Part shown: piece after piece, positions 35,402-43,855 of the stretch | How the letters are laid out: every line of letters begins with the position of its first letter | Position numbering within the stretch: the first letter of the stretch is position 1 | NCBI RefSeq assembly: GCF_001613145.1 | Contig: NZ_BDBU01000037.1 | Location: forward strand, 1 to 64,000 | Length of the DNA stretch: 64,000 bases | From: Nocardia jejuensis NBRC 103114 | GTDB lineage: Bacteria; Actinomycetota; Actinomycetes; Mycobacteriales; Mycobacteriaceae | Direction of reading: 5' to 3' | Made by a program: the position numbers and the translations under genes | Notes under the pieces: model-generated | Database searches by the model: none | What the model was told of the DNA's origin: nothing | Seen by the model: only the letters and a program-made list of their open reading frames with translations

Positions 35402-35848
35402 TTACGGGCGTTGGGTGTCGCAGTGGGGGGTCAGGGCGATCAGGGGGATGGTTCGCGTTGTCATCTTCTGGTAGTCGGCATAGCCGGGATGGGCTGCGAC
35501 GACGTCGGGCCAGAGGGCGTTGCGCTCGGTCGGAGACAGGACGCGCGCGGTCATGGGCCGATCGGGGCCCTGTCCGCGGGACACTCGAACGGTGGGAGTC
35601 GCGCGCAGGTTGTGCAGCCATGCCGGGTCGGTGGGATCGCCGCCGCGTGAGGCCACGACGACGATCGTGTCCCCGTCGATGATGGGTGCGGTGAGGATGA
35701 CGGCGTGGGGGCGACCGGATTTGCGGCCGATGGTGGTCAGGCGGATCGTCGGCATGCCCTTGAAGGTGGTGCCGAGGGTTCCGCCACTGAGCCTGATCAC
35801 TGCGCGGTGGAGGGTGTTGACGGTCTTGAGCTGACGGTCGGTCGGCAT
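35402..35848 (-). CDS. F420-type (deazaflavin) nitroreductase/quinone reductase family protein
   Basis: 148 residues, split-barrel fold of the Ddn family. TIRLTTIGRKSGRPHAVILT and VVVASRGGDPTDPAWLHNL match the cofactor-binding signature. Members reduce quinones or other substrates with F420H2 at the membrane. The ATG at 35848 has AGGAG upstream; the longer frame is not supported. Transcribed in the same direction as the large regulator upstream, 56 bp apart. Confidence 0.86.
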   Translation of the reverse strand: MPTDRQLKTVNTLHRAVIRLSGGTLGTTFKGMPTIRLTTIGRKSGRPHAVILTAPIIDGDTIVVVASRGGDPTDPAWLHNLRATPTVRVSRGQGPDRPMTARVLSPTERNALWPDVVAAHPGYADYQKMTTRTIPLIALTPHCDTQRP

Positions 35849-35904
35849 GGCGGCGCTCCTTCTGCTGGATGATGCTCGATCTGCCATCAACCTTCCGGGC
35901 GCGA

Positions 35905-38900
35905 CTAGTGATCGACTTGTAAACCGATGCGGTTGCGCGCGGCGGCGATCCACTCTCGGCATCCGCAGCGGCGCGCCAGTACCGCGGCGGCGGCGTAGTG
36001 CTCAGCCGCGAGATCCCGTCTGCCGAGCAGCGCCGCGAGGTCGCCGAGCACGATGTCGACCGGTCCGACAGCGTGCGCGCCGGTATCCGCACCGGCGATC
36101 TGGCCGGAGTAGGTGCGCAACTGCCGGTACACCTGCTCGGCCTCGGCGCGTTGTTCCAAGCCCACCACAGCCATGCCTCGCACGGTGAGAAAGAGCGAAC
36201 GGAAGAAGTCGTTGCGCAGCGGGCGGCGCGCCCGAGCCGCCGCCTGCGCACCGGGCCGGTCACCGATTTCCAACAGCGCCAACACGAACGGGTCGACGAC
36301 CAGATCGTTGCCCGAGGTGTCGATCTGCTCGAACATCTCGGTGAACAGCGGCGCGAATTCACCGATCCGGCCCTGGGTGAGGCGGATACTGACCAGAGCG
36401 ATCAGCAGATTGCCGTCCGAATCGAAAACCTCATAGCGCGTGAACAATTCGTGAGCATGCCGGTAATGCTGTTCCGCCGCTTCGAGATCCCCGGTCAGGT
36501 GCGCGATCATGGCGCGGCCCATGATGTTCGCGGCTTGAGCCTGACGCCAGTGGTAGCGGTCGGCCAGCAGCGTCGCGGCCGCGAGTTCGGCATTCGCGCG
36601 GTCCACATCGCCGCGCGCCGCGGCGACCTGAAGTGCGGCGTTGCGGCCGATCAGCGCGAAGGCGGGAAGATCGTTGTCCGCACCGAGGCCGATCAGCTCC
36701 GAGGCGAGCCTGTCACGATCGGCGAGGGGAATCGACGTGTCGTACACGGATGTTCGGGCCTGTAACGCCAACCCCAGCAGGCCGGGATCGCTCAGTCCTC
36801 GGGCCAGTACCTCCGCTTCCTCGGCTGCCTCGCGCGCTCGCTCGTGCACTTCTCCACCGATCTCGCGAACCAGCGAGACCAGAAGACGGCAGCGCGCCCG
36901 CGGCGTCAGCTCGCGTGTGCGCAGCGCGTCCTCGATGCACGAGACCACACGCATATCGACGGAACCGTATGCGCGATTCAGCCAGGGAGTCGGCGTATCC
37001 CACGCGGTGAGCGCCTCGACGCGCAACTCGGCTGTATCGGCTGCGGACACTGCCCGATCGCGGGCATCGCGGGCCGATAGTCCGGCACCCGCGGCGAGGT
37101 AGCTGCGGCTCATGCGCGACAGCGCGCCGACCCGCTCGGCAGCGGTGCCGGGGATCCGTTCCAGCGCGAGAGCGACGCGGCCGTAGCTCTCGGCGGCGGC
37201 GTCGTGGGCGAATCGGTGCTCGGCCTGTTCGGCTGCCGCGAGCGCATAGTCGGCGGCCCGCCGTGCCGTCGCCGCGGTGAGCGACTCTCCGAAATGGTGT
37301 GCGAGGGCGGAGAGATCGTCCGGCCGAGCCCGCTCGATCGACTCGGCGACACGCAGCTGCCAGCGGCGGCGGCGGGTGCGGGACAGGTCACCGAGCAGAG
37401 CGTCGCGAATGAGCGCGTGCGTGAACCGCGCGTGCTCGGCGCCAGGTTCCTCGAGCAGTCCGGCGAGCACACCGGCCTCCACCGCATCGAGCACCTCACC
37501 CTCACCGATCTCGGCCGCGCCGATCAGCACCTCGATGTCGAATTCGCGCCCGATCACCGCCGCCAGGCGCAAGACCGACACGCTGACCTCCGGAAGTCGC
37601 GCGAAGCGCCGGCGCAACACGTCACGCACGCCCTGCGGCACCTCCGACGTCGCCACGAGCGCGCCCTCACTGGCCAGCAGACGAGCACTTTCGGTGAGGT
37701 AGAAGGGATTCCCTCCGGTGCGCTCGGCCAGGGCCTCGATCGTCGCCCGGTCGGAAATCTGTCCCGCGACCGACCGGACCAGGATCGCCGCATCGTCGAA
37801 ATCCAAGCCGCGCAAGCTTATTCGCGCCGCCGTCACAGTGGCCAGCGAGGCGAGCGCGTCCTCGAGTGGCGCCCCGATCTCGTCGGGGCGGTAGGCGATC
37901 ACGATGAGGATCGACGCCGATTTCGCCACACTGGCGAGCAGGGTGAGAGTCTCCAGATCGCCGCGATGCAGGTCGTCGAGGAAGACGGCGAGCGGCTGCC
38001 GCTGGGCCGTGGCTTTCAGATACGCACCCACCGCACGATGCAGCAGAAAACGCCCGACCGACGCGTCGGCTATGGTGCGCCGGTCCGAGAGCAACGGCCC
38101 CAGAGGTTCGGCATAGTGGCCCGGATCGACCTCGGTGGTGAGCTCGCGCAGCGCTTCCACCCAGGCCCAGGCCGGGGGCGCGCCGTCCTCCTCGGGACAG
38201 CGGCCCATGATCACACGCCAGCCCTCGGACCTCAATTCGGTCCGAAAACGCTGCAGCAGAAGGGATTTTCCGCTTCCAGCCTCACCGATCACGGCCGCGA
38301 CCCGGGGGGTGCCGCCGGCTCGCGCCGCGCGCCGCAGCTCATCCAGTTCCCTTGTCCGGCCCAGCAATTCGAAACGAGATTGGGCAGGGTGTTCGGTCGG
38401 TGACGGCAACGGCACCGGGGCCGGCAGATCGACGGGGATGCGTTGTGCCAGCAGATCGGCCTCGAGCTGGATCAGGGCGGGGCCAGGGTCGATGCCCAGT
38501 TGGTCCGCGAGTACGGCGCGGGCGGCACGCAGCGCGGCGAGCGCGTCCGCCTGCCGGCCCGCGTGGAATCGTGCCAGCGCCGAGATGCGCCAGGCCTCCT
38601 CGCGCAAAGGATGCGTGCTGGTCAGAGCATCCGCTTCCACCGCGGCGGTAGTCGGGTCACCGAGTTCGATCAGGGTCGCCGCCAGTTGCTCTCGTGCCGC
38701 CAGGCGTAGTTCCTCGAGTCGGTTCGCCTCCGGGCGCGCCCACGACTCATCGCTGAACTCGGCGAACGCCGGGCCGTGCCAGCGGCCGAGCGCCTGCTCC
38801 AGGATGCGTCGGCGCGCTACGGGATCCTCTGGCGCACTGCGCAGTTCGGACTCGAATTGCCAGGCGTCCACAGCCTCGGGGGCCACGCGCAGCGCGTATC

Positions 38901-39177
38901 CCGGCGCCTGGCTCACCAGCACGGTGGCCGGCGTGCGAGGGAGCCGGTCCGGTTCCAGCAGCTTGCGCAGGTGCGAAATGTAGGCCTGCAGTGTGCCGAG
39001 TGCGCGCGTCGGCGGCTCTCCGCGCCAGAGATCGTCGATCAGCCGGTCGACCGGCACGACCGCGCCGCGGGCAACGAGTAGCAGGGTGAGCACACCGCGC
39101 TGGCGGCGACCGCCGAGATCGACGCTGCCACGTCCGGTCTGTGCGGCCAGCGAACCGAGCACCTGAATCCGCACCAT
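35905..39177 (-). CDS. Large SARP/AfsR-type regulator with AAA ATPase and TPR region
   Basis: 1090 residues. An OmpR-type DNA-binding domain (1-95, begins MVRIQVLGSLAAQTG) and a bacterial transcriptional activation domain (100-250) form the SARP module. A STAND-type ATPase follows, with Walker A VIGEAGSGKSLLLQRF and Walker B LAVFLDDLHRGD, then about 450 residues of TPR-like helices. Such proteins activate secondary-metabolite genes after sensing a signal. The start at 39177 is at the natural domain beginning. The upstream gap of 54 bp is shared with the hemerythrin gene and holds a SARP-like direct repeat. Confidence 0.92.
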   Translation of the reverse strand: MVRIQVLGSLAAQTGRGSVDLGGRRQRGVLTLLLVARGAVVPVDRLIDDLWRGEPPTRALGTLQAYISHLRKLLEPDRLPRTPATVLVSQAPGYALRVAPEAVDAWQFESELRSAPEDPVARRRILEQALGRWHGPAFAEFSDESWARPEANRLEELRLAAREQLAATLIELGDPTTAAVEADALTSTHPLREEAWRISALARFHAGRQADALAALRAARAVLADQLGIDPGPALIQLEADLLAQRIPVDLPAPVPLPSPTEHPAQSRFELLGRTRELDELRRAARAGGTPRVAAVIGEAGSGKSLLLQRFRTELRSEGWRVIMGRCPEEDGAPPAWAWVEALRELTTEVDPGHYAEPLGPLLSDRRTIADASVGRFLLHRAVGAYLKATAQRQPLAVFLDDLHRGDLETLTLLASVAKSASILIVIAYRPDEIGAPLEDALASLATVTAARISLRGLDFDDAAILVRSVAGQISDRATIEALAERTGGNPFYLTESARLLASEGALVATSEVPQGVRDVLRRRFARLPEVSVSVLRLAAVIGREFDIEVLIGAAEIGEGEVLDAVEAGVLAGLLEEPGAEHARFTHALIRDALLGDLSRTRRRRWQLRVAESIERARPDDLSALAHHFGESLTAATARRAADYALAAAEQAEHRFAHDAAAESYGRVALALERIPGTAAERVGALSRMSRSYLAAGAGLSARDARDRAVSAADTAELRVEALTAWDTPTPWLNRAYGSVDMRVVSCIEDALRTRELTPRARCRLLVSLVREIGGEVHERAREAAEEAEVLARGLSDPGLLGLALQARTSVYDTSIPLADRDRLASELIGLGADNDLPAFALIGRNAALQVAAARGDVDRANAELAAATLLADRYHWRQAQAANIMGRAMIAHLTGDLEAAEQHYRHAHELFTRYEVFDSDGNLLIALVSIRLTQGRIGEFAPLFTEMFEQIDTSGNDLVVDPFVLALLEIGDRPGAQAAARARRPLRNDFFRSLFLTVRGMAVVGLEQRAEAEQVYRQLRTYSGQIAGADTGAHAVGPVDIVLGDLAALLGRRDLAAEHYAAAAVLARRCGCREWIAAARNRIGLQVDH

Positions 39178-39193
39178 GGCGGCAGATTCTATT

Positions 39194-39211
39194 GCAAGTG
39201 CCCTACAAGTG
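39194..39211. promoter_or_regulatory. SARP-type direct repeat
   Basis: Heptamers GCAAGTG (39194) and ACAAGTG (39205) repeat with an 11-bp period, the spacing used by SARP proteins. It lies in the 54-bp divergent gap between the regulator and the hemerythrin gene. Confidence 0.5.
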
Positions 39212-39231
39212 GATCGGTCCACAGTGGGGTC

Positions 39232-39906
39232 ATGAACGCCACGCCCCAGACCGCCGAACGCCCCGATACCGCCGACATGGTGCTCGTGCACCGCGCCTTC
39301 CGTCGCCATTTCGACGCCCTGCCCGCCCTGGTCGGCGGTGTCGCCGACGGCGATACCACCCGTGCGCGCCGCCTCGTCGAGTTCCTCACCGAACTCGATA
39401 CCGGCCTGCATCACCATCACTCCGCCGAGGACGAGCTGATGTGGCCACTACTGCTCGAGCGGGCTGAAACCGACGGCGCGCTGATTCTGCGAATGGAGGA
39501 ACAGCATGAGCGGATCGCCGAACTGATCGCTCGCGCGGACCGTCACGCCGCGGAATTCGCCACAGCGGCGCATCCGCAGGTGCGCGAGCATCTCGTGGCC
39601 ACACTGTCCGCGCTCGCCACCGCTCTCGACGAGCACATGACCGAGGAGGAGACCTTCGTCCTGCCACTCGCCGAACGCGTCATGACCGCGCACGAATGGG
39701 AGGCACTCGGGGAACGTGGCCGTGGCGCCGTGCCCAAGGATCGGCAGTTGGTCTTCCTCGGCTTCGTTCTGCAGGGGGTCCCGCATGCCGATCGCCGAAA
39801 GTTCCTCTCCGACATGCCGTTCGCCGCGAGAGTTGCCTGGCGCCTGCTCGGCCGCCGCGCCTTCGCCAAGGAGTACCGCTCGATCTACGGAACAGACCCG
39901 CAATAG
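39232..39906 (+). CDS. Hemerythrin-like di-iron domain protein
   Basis: 224 residues. Helices carry the HxxxE ligands: LVHRAFRRHFDAL, LHHHHSAEDELMWP, EEQHERI and LDEHMTEEETFVLP, giving a hemerythrin di-iron site. About 70 further residues follow (VAWRLLGRRAFAKEYRSIYG), perhaps membrane-facing. Likely an oxygen, NO or iron sensor or carrier. It is divergent from the SARP regulator. Confidence 0.85.
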   Translation: MNATPQTAERPDTADMVLVHRAFRRHFDALPALVGGVADGDTTRARRLVEFLTELDTGLHHHHSAEDELMWPLLLERAETDGALILRMEEQHERIAELIARADRHAAEFATAAHPQVREHLVATLSALATALDEHMTEEETFVLPLAERVMTAHEWEALGERGRGAVPKDRQLVFLGFVLQGVPHADRRKFLSDMPFAARVAWRLLGRRAFAKEYRSIYGTDPQ

Positions 39907-39944
39907 CCCAGGCAATGCCGTCGAGGCCACACGCTGCACAAACG

Positions 39945-39976
39945 AAAAAAGCCTCGCACCGTCGGGGGTGCGAAGC
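39945..39976 (-). terminator. Rho-independent terminator of cspA
   Basis: On the minus strand GCTTCGCACC pairs with GGTGCGAGGC (one wobble) around a six-base loop, followed by TTTTTT. It also lies past the hemerythrin stop. Confidence 0.92.
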
Positions 39977-39996
39977 TCTTCTCGAATCACGCTGTA

Positions 39997-40200
39997 TCAG
40001 ATAGCGCGGACGTCCTGGGCTTGCGGGCCTTTCTGGCCCTGCTCCACCGTGAACTCGACGCGCTGTCCCTCTTCGAGGGATTTGTAACCCGAGCCGCTCA
40101 CGGCCGAGTAATGCACGAAGACGTCCGGGCCGCCTTCGTCCTGAGCGATAAAGCCGAAGCCCTTTTCACCGTTGAACCACTTCACACTGCCTTGAGTCAT
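39997..40200 (-). CDS. cspA: Cold-shock protein
   Basis: 67 residues, one cold-shock domain. KGFGFI is RNP1 and DVFVHY RNP2; the protein starts MTQGSVKWFNGEKG as most actinobacterial Csp proteins do. It binds single-stranded RNA/DNA and acts as an RNA chaperone. The longer upstream frame is noncoding leader. The leader can form a stem whose end lies two bases before the start codon. Confidence 0.96.
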   Translation of the reverse strand: MTQGSVKWFNGEKGFGFIAQDEGGPDVFVHYSAVSGSGYKSLEEGQRVEFTVEQGQKGPQAQDVRAI

Positions 40201-40202
40201 AC

Positions 40203-40250
40203 TTTTACAACTTCTTTTCTGTAGACGAGTCGGGCAAATTTCTTGTAAAA
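40203..40250 (-). promoter_or_regulatory. Inverted repeat in the cspA leader
   Basis: TTTTACAA (40243-40250 on the minus strand) and TTGTAAAA (40203-40210) are perfect complements enclosing 32 nt that hold the purine-rich ribosome binding region. The rest of the 402-bp gap to 40602 showed no gene. Confidence 0.45.
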
Positions 40251-40602
40251 CGCCCGTCCTCGGTTTCCCCACTATGCCACGGATTGGCCTGCTTACCTGC
40301 CCGAACGGTGGAAGTGTGAGCCAACCGACAGTGATAGCAATTTGACGATTCCCATATTTTGCGCGCGCGGCCATTGCGGGTATCGGCGGCCCGAATCCCT
40401 CCCATCAGGGGTAATTCGCTATTTTTCGGATCCCGCCGGAGATTTCATTCCGACTTTGCGATCGATAACCTTTCGCGAGCGAAGTGCTATGCCTGTACCC
40501 GCCACTGTAGTTTTTGTGGAGCGGCGAATCAGGACACCGGCGGGCGCCCGGGATCGACCCCGGCCGCTCCGCCCGAACCCGAACATCAGGGGCGAACGCC
40601 CG

Positions 40603-42195
40603 ATGCACACGGCGTACCGGGCGGTCATGATCAAATGCTGTGTGATCGCGATCGAGAGGCGAGTTCTGTTGTTGGCGAGGGTTTTCCATCGGTCGGTTGC
40701 CACCCTGGTCACGGTGGCCGCGCTCACCGTTCCGATGAGCGCACCGGGGCGCGCGGAGCCGCCGCCGGCTCAGGCCGCTGGGATGGATCGGTTCTATCGG
40801 CAGCAGGTTCAGTGGGGTCCCTGCGGTATCGCGGGACTGGACGCGGCCGGCGGCGAATGCGCGGATGTGCTGGTGCCGGTGGACTATTCGACACCGGGTG
40901 GACGGACCACCACCGTCGCGATATCCCGGGTGCGGGCGGGAGATCCGGAGCATCGGCAGGGCGTGCTGCTGTCCAATCCTGGCGGGCCCGGCGCCGAGGG
41001 ACGGGACAGTGTGGATCTGCTCGGGGATGTGCTGTCGCCGGAGGTGCTGGCGGGGTTCGATCTGATCGGGATGGATCCGCGCGGAGTCGGGGACTCGGGG
41101 CGCAGCGGGCGGTGCGGGTGGCCGGTGGGCGAGATGATCCGGTCGGCGGGGCTGGATGTGCTGGGTTTCGCGTACGACACGGTGCAGTCGGCGGGAATGG
41201 CGGCAGCCTGTTTGATTCGGGATCCGGAACTGCTGCGGCAGTTCACGACTCGCAATACCGCGCGGGATATGGATGTGGTGCGCGGGGTGCTCGGCGAGGA
41301 GAGGATCAGCTATTACGGGACGTCCTACGGGACGTATCTCGGGGCGGTCTACACCCAGATGTTCCCCGAGCGCAGCGACCGGTTCGTGCTCGACAGCGCG
41401 ATCGATCCGGATCGCTACTGGGAGGGGCTGGTTCGGGACTGGGGACCGGCGGACGAACGGGCACTGGACGAGTGGGCGATATGGGCCGCGACGCGCGATG
41501 AGACCTATCGATTCGGAAGCACCCCGCAGCAGGTCCGGGGCACGATCGAACAATTGATCCGGGACGCCGCACGGCAGCCGATCGTGATGGACGGCTTCGG
41601 GATCGACGATCACTGGTTGCCGTTCCTGCTGCACGGGATGCTCATGAATTTCCGGCTCGACGCGGTCGCGGCCGACACCGTTCGGGAAATCGCCGACGCG
41701 GCGGGCGGCCCACCGGTCGCCGCCCGCACGCCTCGGCTGGCCGCGATTCTGCGAGCCCTTCGCGACGGCGAGAATTCGACGCTGGCCCAGATCGCGTGCG
41801 GTGACGCGAGCGTTCCGACCGACCTGGGCTGGTACTGGAACAACATCGAACAGAGTCGGGCGACCCAGCCGGTCTTCGGTGCGATGGCGAGCAATGTCGA
41901 ACCGTGCGCCTTCTGGCCGCGACCGGTGGAAGCGCCCACGGTGGTGCGCAATTCGGTGCCCGCGTTGATCGTGCAGGCGACCGGAGATCCGCGCACGCCG
42001 TACGCGCACGGCATGCAGTTGCATCGGCATCTGGCGGAGTCCCGCTTGGTGACACTGCGGGATGTACGCATACACATGACATTCCGGCCGGAACTCAGCT
42101 CGTGCGTCAATGATTCGATCAACGGGTATCTCGTGAGCGGAGCACTTCCCGTGGACGATGTCAGCTGCGATCTCGATCCTGTGACGGTCGGCTGA
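40603..42195 (+). CDS. Secreted alpha/beta-hydrolase, tripeptidyl aminopeptidase-like
   Basis: 530 residues. An N-terminal signal-like segment (VLLLARVFHRSVATLVTVAA, then SAPGRAEPP) indicates export. VLLSNPGGPGAEGRDSVD is the oxyanion loop, GMDPRGVGDSG the strand after it, and YYGTSYGTYLGAVY the nucleophile motif; a C-terminal TAP-like region has ALIVQATGDPRTPYAHG and a late histidine in RIHMTF. Such enzymes cleave N-terminal tripeptides or ester bonds. Six or more cysteines may form disulfides. ATG 40603 has a weak AGGGG; ATG 40627 is an alternative. Confidence 0.84.
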   Translation: MHTAYRAVMIKCCVIAIERRVLLLARVFHRSVATLVTVAALTVPMSAPGRAEPPPAQAAGMDRFYRQQVQWGPCGIAGLDAAGGECADVLVPVDYSTPGGRTTTVAISRVRAGDPEHRQGVLLSNPGGPGAEGRDSVDLLGDVLSPEVLAGFDLIGMDPRGVGDSGRSGRCGWPVGEMIRSAGLDVLGFAYDTVQSAGMAAACLIRDPELLRQFTTRNTARDMDVVRGVLGEERISYYGTSYGTYLGAVYTQMFPERSDRFVLDSAIDPDRYWEGLVRDWGPADERALDEWAIWAATRDETYRFGSTPQQVRGTIEQLIRDAARQPIVMDGFGIDDHWLPFLLHGMLMNFRLDAVAADTVREIADAAGGPPVAARTPRLAAILRALRDGENSTLAQIACGDASVPTDLGWYWNNIEQSRATQPVFGAMASNVEPCAFWPRPVEAPTVVRNSVPALIVQATGDPRTPYAHGMQLHRHLAESRLVTLRDVRIHMTFRPELSSCVNDSINGYLVSGALPVDDVSCDLDPVTVG

Positions 42196-42322
42196 CGGGT
42201 TCTCCAGGGCGGGTTCCGGCACCGCTTCCTAGGCAGGCGGTACAGACGCGACGATGCGATGCACCGGTGGATCGGGTCCGAATCGCGCAGGCGGCGAGGA
42301 CAATCCGCCGCGGCCGGTGCGG

Positions 42323-42697
42323 TCAGCTCACCCAGGGCGGGGTGATGATGGTGCCGTCCGACAGTTCCCCGGAGAAGCCGACCGGGGCGGTCACCATGAC
42401 CGTCGCCGGTGCGCTGCTCGAATTGTCCAGTCGGATGGTGGACCCCGCCGGGGCGAAGGCCGCGTCACCCGGCTTCAGATCGGAGGTCTCCCCCGCGATC
42501 GTGAAGCGAATCTCTCCATCGAGCAGGACGAAGGCTTCTTCGCGCAGCACACGGTGCGCGACGCCCTCGGTGGCCGGGGAGATCTCCAGCTTCCAGATGC
42601 ACAGTTCGGCGCTGCCCGCGCTGGGCCGAACCAGCGGCGTGAATCGGGAGCCGTGCATGTCGTGGACTTCGGCGGTGGCGGCGTTGATGAACGGCAT
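42323..42697 (-). CDS. Small cupin-domain protein
   Basis: 124 residues, one cupin barrel (about 25-115). REEAFVLLDGEIRFTIAGE and KPGDAAFAPAGSTIRL match the two cupin motifs, but the motif-1 histidine pair is incomplete, so metal binding is doubtful. It is divergent from a MarR regulator with two operators between them and is its probable target. Confidence 0.78.
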   Translation of the reverse strand: MPFINAATAEVHDMHGSRFTPLVRPSAGSAELCIWKLEISPATEGVAHRVLREEAFVLLDGEIRFTIAGETSDLKPGDAAFAPAGSTIRLDNSSSAPATVMVTAPVGFSGELSDGTIITPPWVS

Positions 42698-42714
42698 CGG
42701 GCAACTCCTTATTG

Positions 42715-42751
42715 GTCAATCTTCTTGACTAATATAGTCAATCTTGTTGAC
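42715..42751. promoter_or_regulatory. Twin MarR operators
   Basis: Two near-identical palindromes, GTCAATCTTCTTGAC (42715-42729) and GTCAATCTTGTTGAC (42737-42751), have centres 22 bp apart, two helical turns. A third GTCAA (42758-42762) pairs with the last arm. They lie in the AT-rich 81-bp divergent gap. Confidence 0.8.
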
Positions 42752-42778
42752 TTGTCTGTCAAGTGCCAAGATTTGCCC

Positions 42779-43225
42779 ATGCCTCCCTACGCCCAGGACC
42801 TGCCTTTGCTCCTCCTCGCGGCGGCGACGGAGGTCACCGACGCCATCCACCACGGAACCGTCGCCGCCGGGTTCACCGACATCCGGCCCACCCACGGCTT
42901 CGCATTCGTACGCATGGCCCCCGATGGCGCGACGGTCGTCGAGATCGCCGACCACCTCGGCGTTTCCAAGCAGGCGGCCAGCCAGATCGTCGACGAGCTC
43001 GTGAAAAAGGGTTACGCCGAACGCAATCCGCACCCGCGCGACGCCCGCGCCAAACTCATCACCCTCACCGAGCGCGGCTGGGCCTGCACCCGCGCCGCCG
43101 ATGCCGCCGCGGCCCGTTTCACCGACCACTGGGCCGCCACCCTCGGCCCCGCGGCGGTCACCGACCTCCGCAATGCGCTGGCCCGAGTCGTCACACCGGG
43201 CCGAGTCCGCCCCGCCGCCTGGTGA
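42779..43225 (+). CDS. MarR-family regulator
   Basis: 148 residues. A winged helix with TVVEIADHLGVSKQAASQIV (recognition region) and the wing YAERNPHPRDARAKLITLTE is flanked by dimerising helices. Divergent to the cupin gene with twin palindromes in the gap, so autoregulation and control of the cupin are likely. The start at 42779 is the first ATG after the operators. Confidence 0.9.
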   Translation: MPPYAQDLPLLLLAAATEVTDAIHHGTVAAGFTDIRPTHGFAFVRMAPDGATVVEIADHLGVSKQAASQIVDELVKKGYAERNPHPRDARAKLITLTERGWACTRAADAAAARFTDHWAATLGPAAVTDLRNALARVVTPGRVRPAAW

Positions 43226-43476
43226 TCGCCGTGCGACAACCGGGCGGTTCGCCACCACCGGCCCGGGCGATCGATCAGCCGCGTTCGAGAGTGGCGGTGG
43301 CGTAGACCTTTTCGGTGCGGTGAGGGCGCGCGGGGCGGGTGTACATGCGGGCGGTGCCGGCACTGCGCGTGAGCCCGGATTGCGAAGTCCGGGGCCGGGA
43401 TCCCACCCCGGTTCCTGTCACCCCGCTGCGGTAGGGTCGGGCCCGACAGAAGTCCTCTACCTGCGGGGTTGCGATC

Positions 43477-43794
43477 ATGGCCGACTACGCGCACTCCGAT
43501 CACGCCAGCCGCAGTCGCGAGGAGAAGGCGAAGCGGCTGGCGGGCTACATCTGGTCGCGCGCGATCACCAGCGCGGAACTGCTGGCGATGCCATCGGCGC
43601 AGCAGCGCAAGCTGGCCCGCGCGGCGGACACCAATCCGCCGAGCACCGAGGAGACCTGGACGGTCGTCGCCCGACTGCTGGACGAGAAGGATGCCTGGAC
43701 GGCCCGCCACCCCGAGCACCCGGCCGCGACGCGCGAGCACCCCGACGAGAAGATCCTCTGGGTGAAGCCACCGGTCACACCCTGGCTGCGCTGA
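43477..43794 (+). CDS. Hypothetical protein
   Basis: 105 residues, charged, mostly helical, with no membrane segment and no cysteine; the only tryptophans are scattered near YIWSRAI, EETWTVV, DAWTA and ILWVKPP. I do not recognise the family. The 251-bp gap before it shows no clear gene. Codon usage looks like that of neighbouring genes, supporting it as real. Confidence 0.6.
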   Translation: MADYAHSDHASRSREEKAKRLAGYIWSRAITSAELLAMPSAQQRKLARAADTNPPSTEETWTVVARLLDEKDAWTARHPEHPAATREHPDEKILWVKPPVTPWLR

Positions 43795-43814
43795 CCCGAC
43801 TCGGCACAGGGGCT

Positions 43815-43855
43815 TGACACGAAGAAATGAACGGAGGTTCACTTCTTGGGTGTCA
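43815..43855 (+). promoter_or_regulatory. Hairpin enclosing the ribosome binding site of the crotonase gene
   Basis: TGACAC pairs with GTGTCA, AGAA-type arm AAGAA with TTCTT, and TGAAC with GTTCA, with two small mismatches and GGAG in the loop: 16 base pairs in all. The GTG start (43850) falls in the 3' arm. It could act in RNA, or as a DNA operator. Confidence 0.6.

Noticed and set aside
35040..36362. Minus-strand frame across hipA, the gap and the F420 gene
   Set aside because: It crosses well-supported genes in other frames; only its 73-bp GNAT-like part has meaning and is listed as a fragment.
43275..43478. Possible 67-residue minus-strand gene in the gap before 43477
   Set aside because: The end (HRTEKVYATATLERG) looks slightly protein-like, but there is no family match, no good start signal, and its 5' end overlaps the next gene's start.
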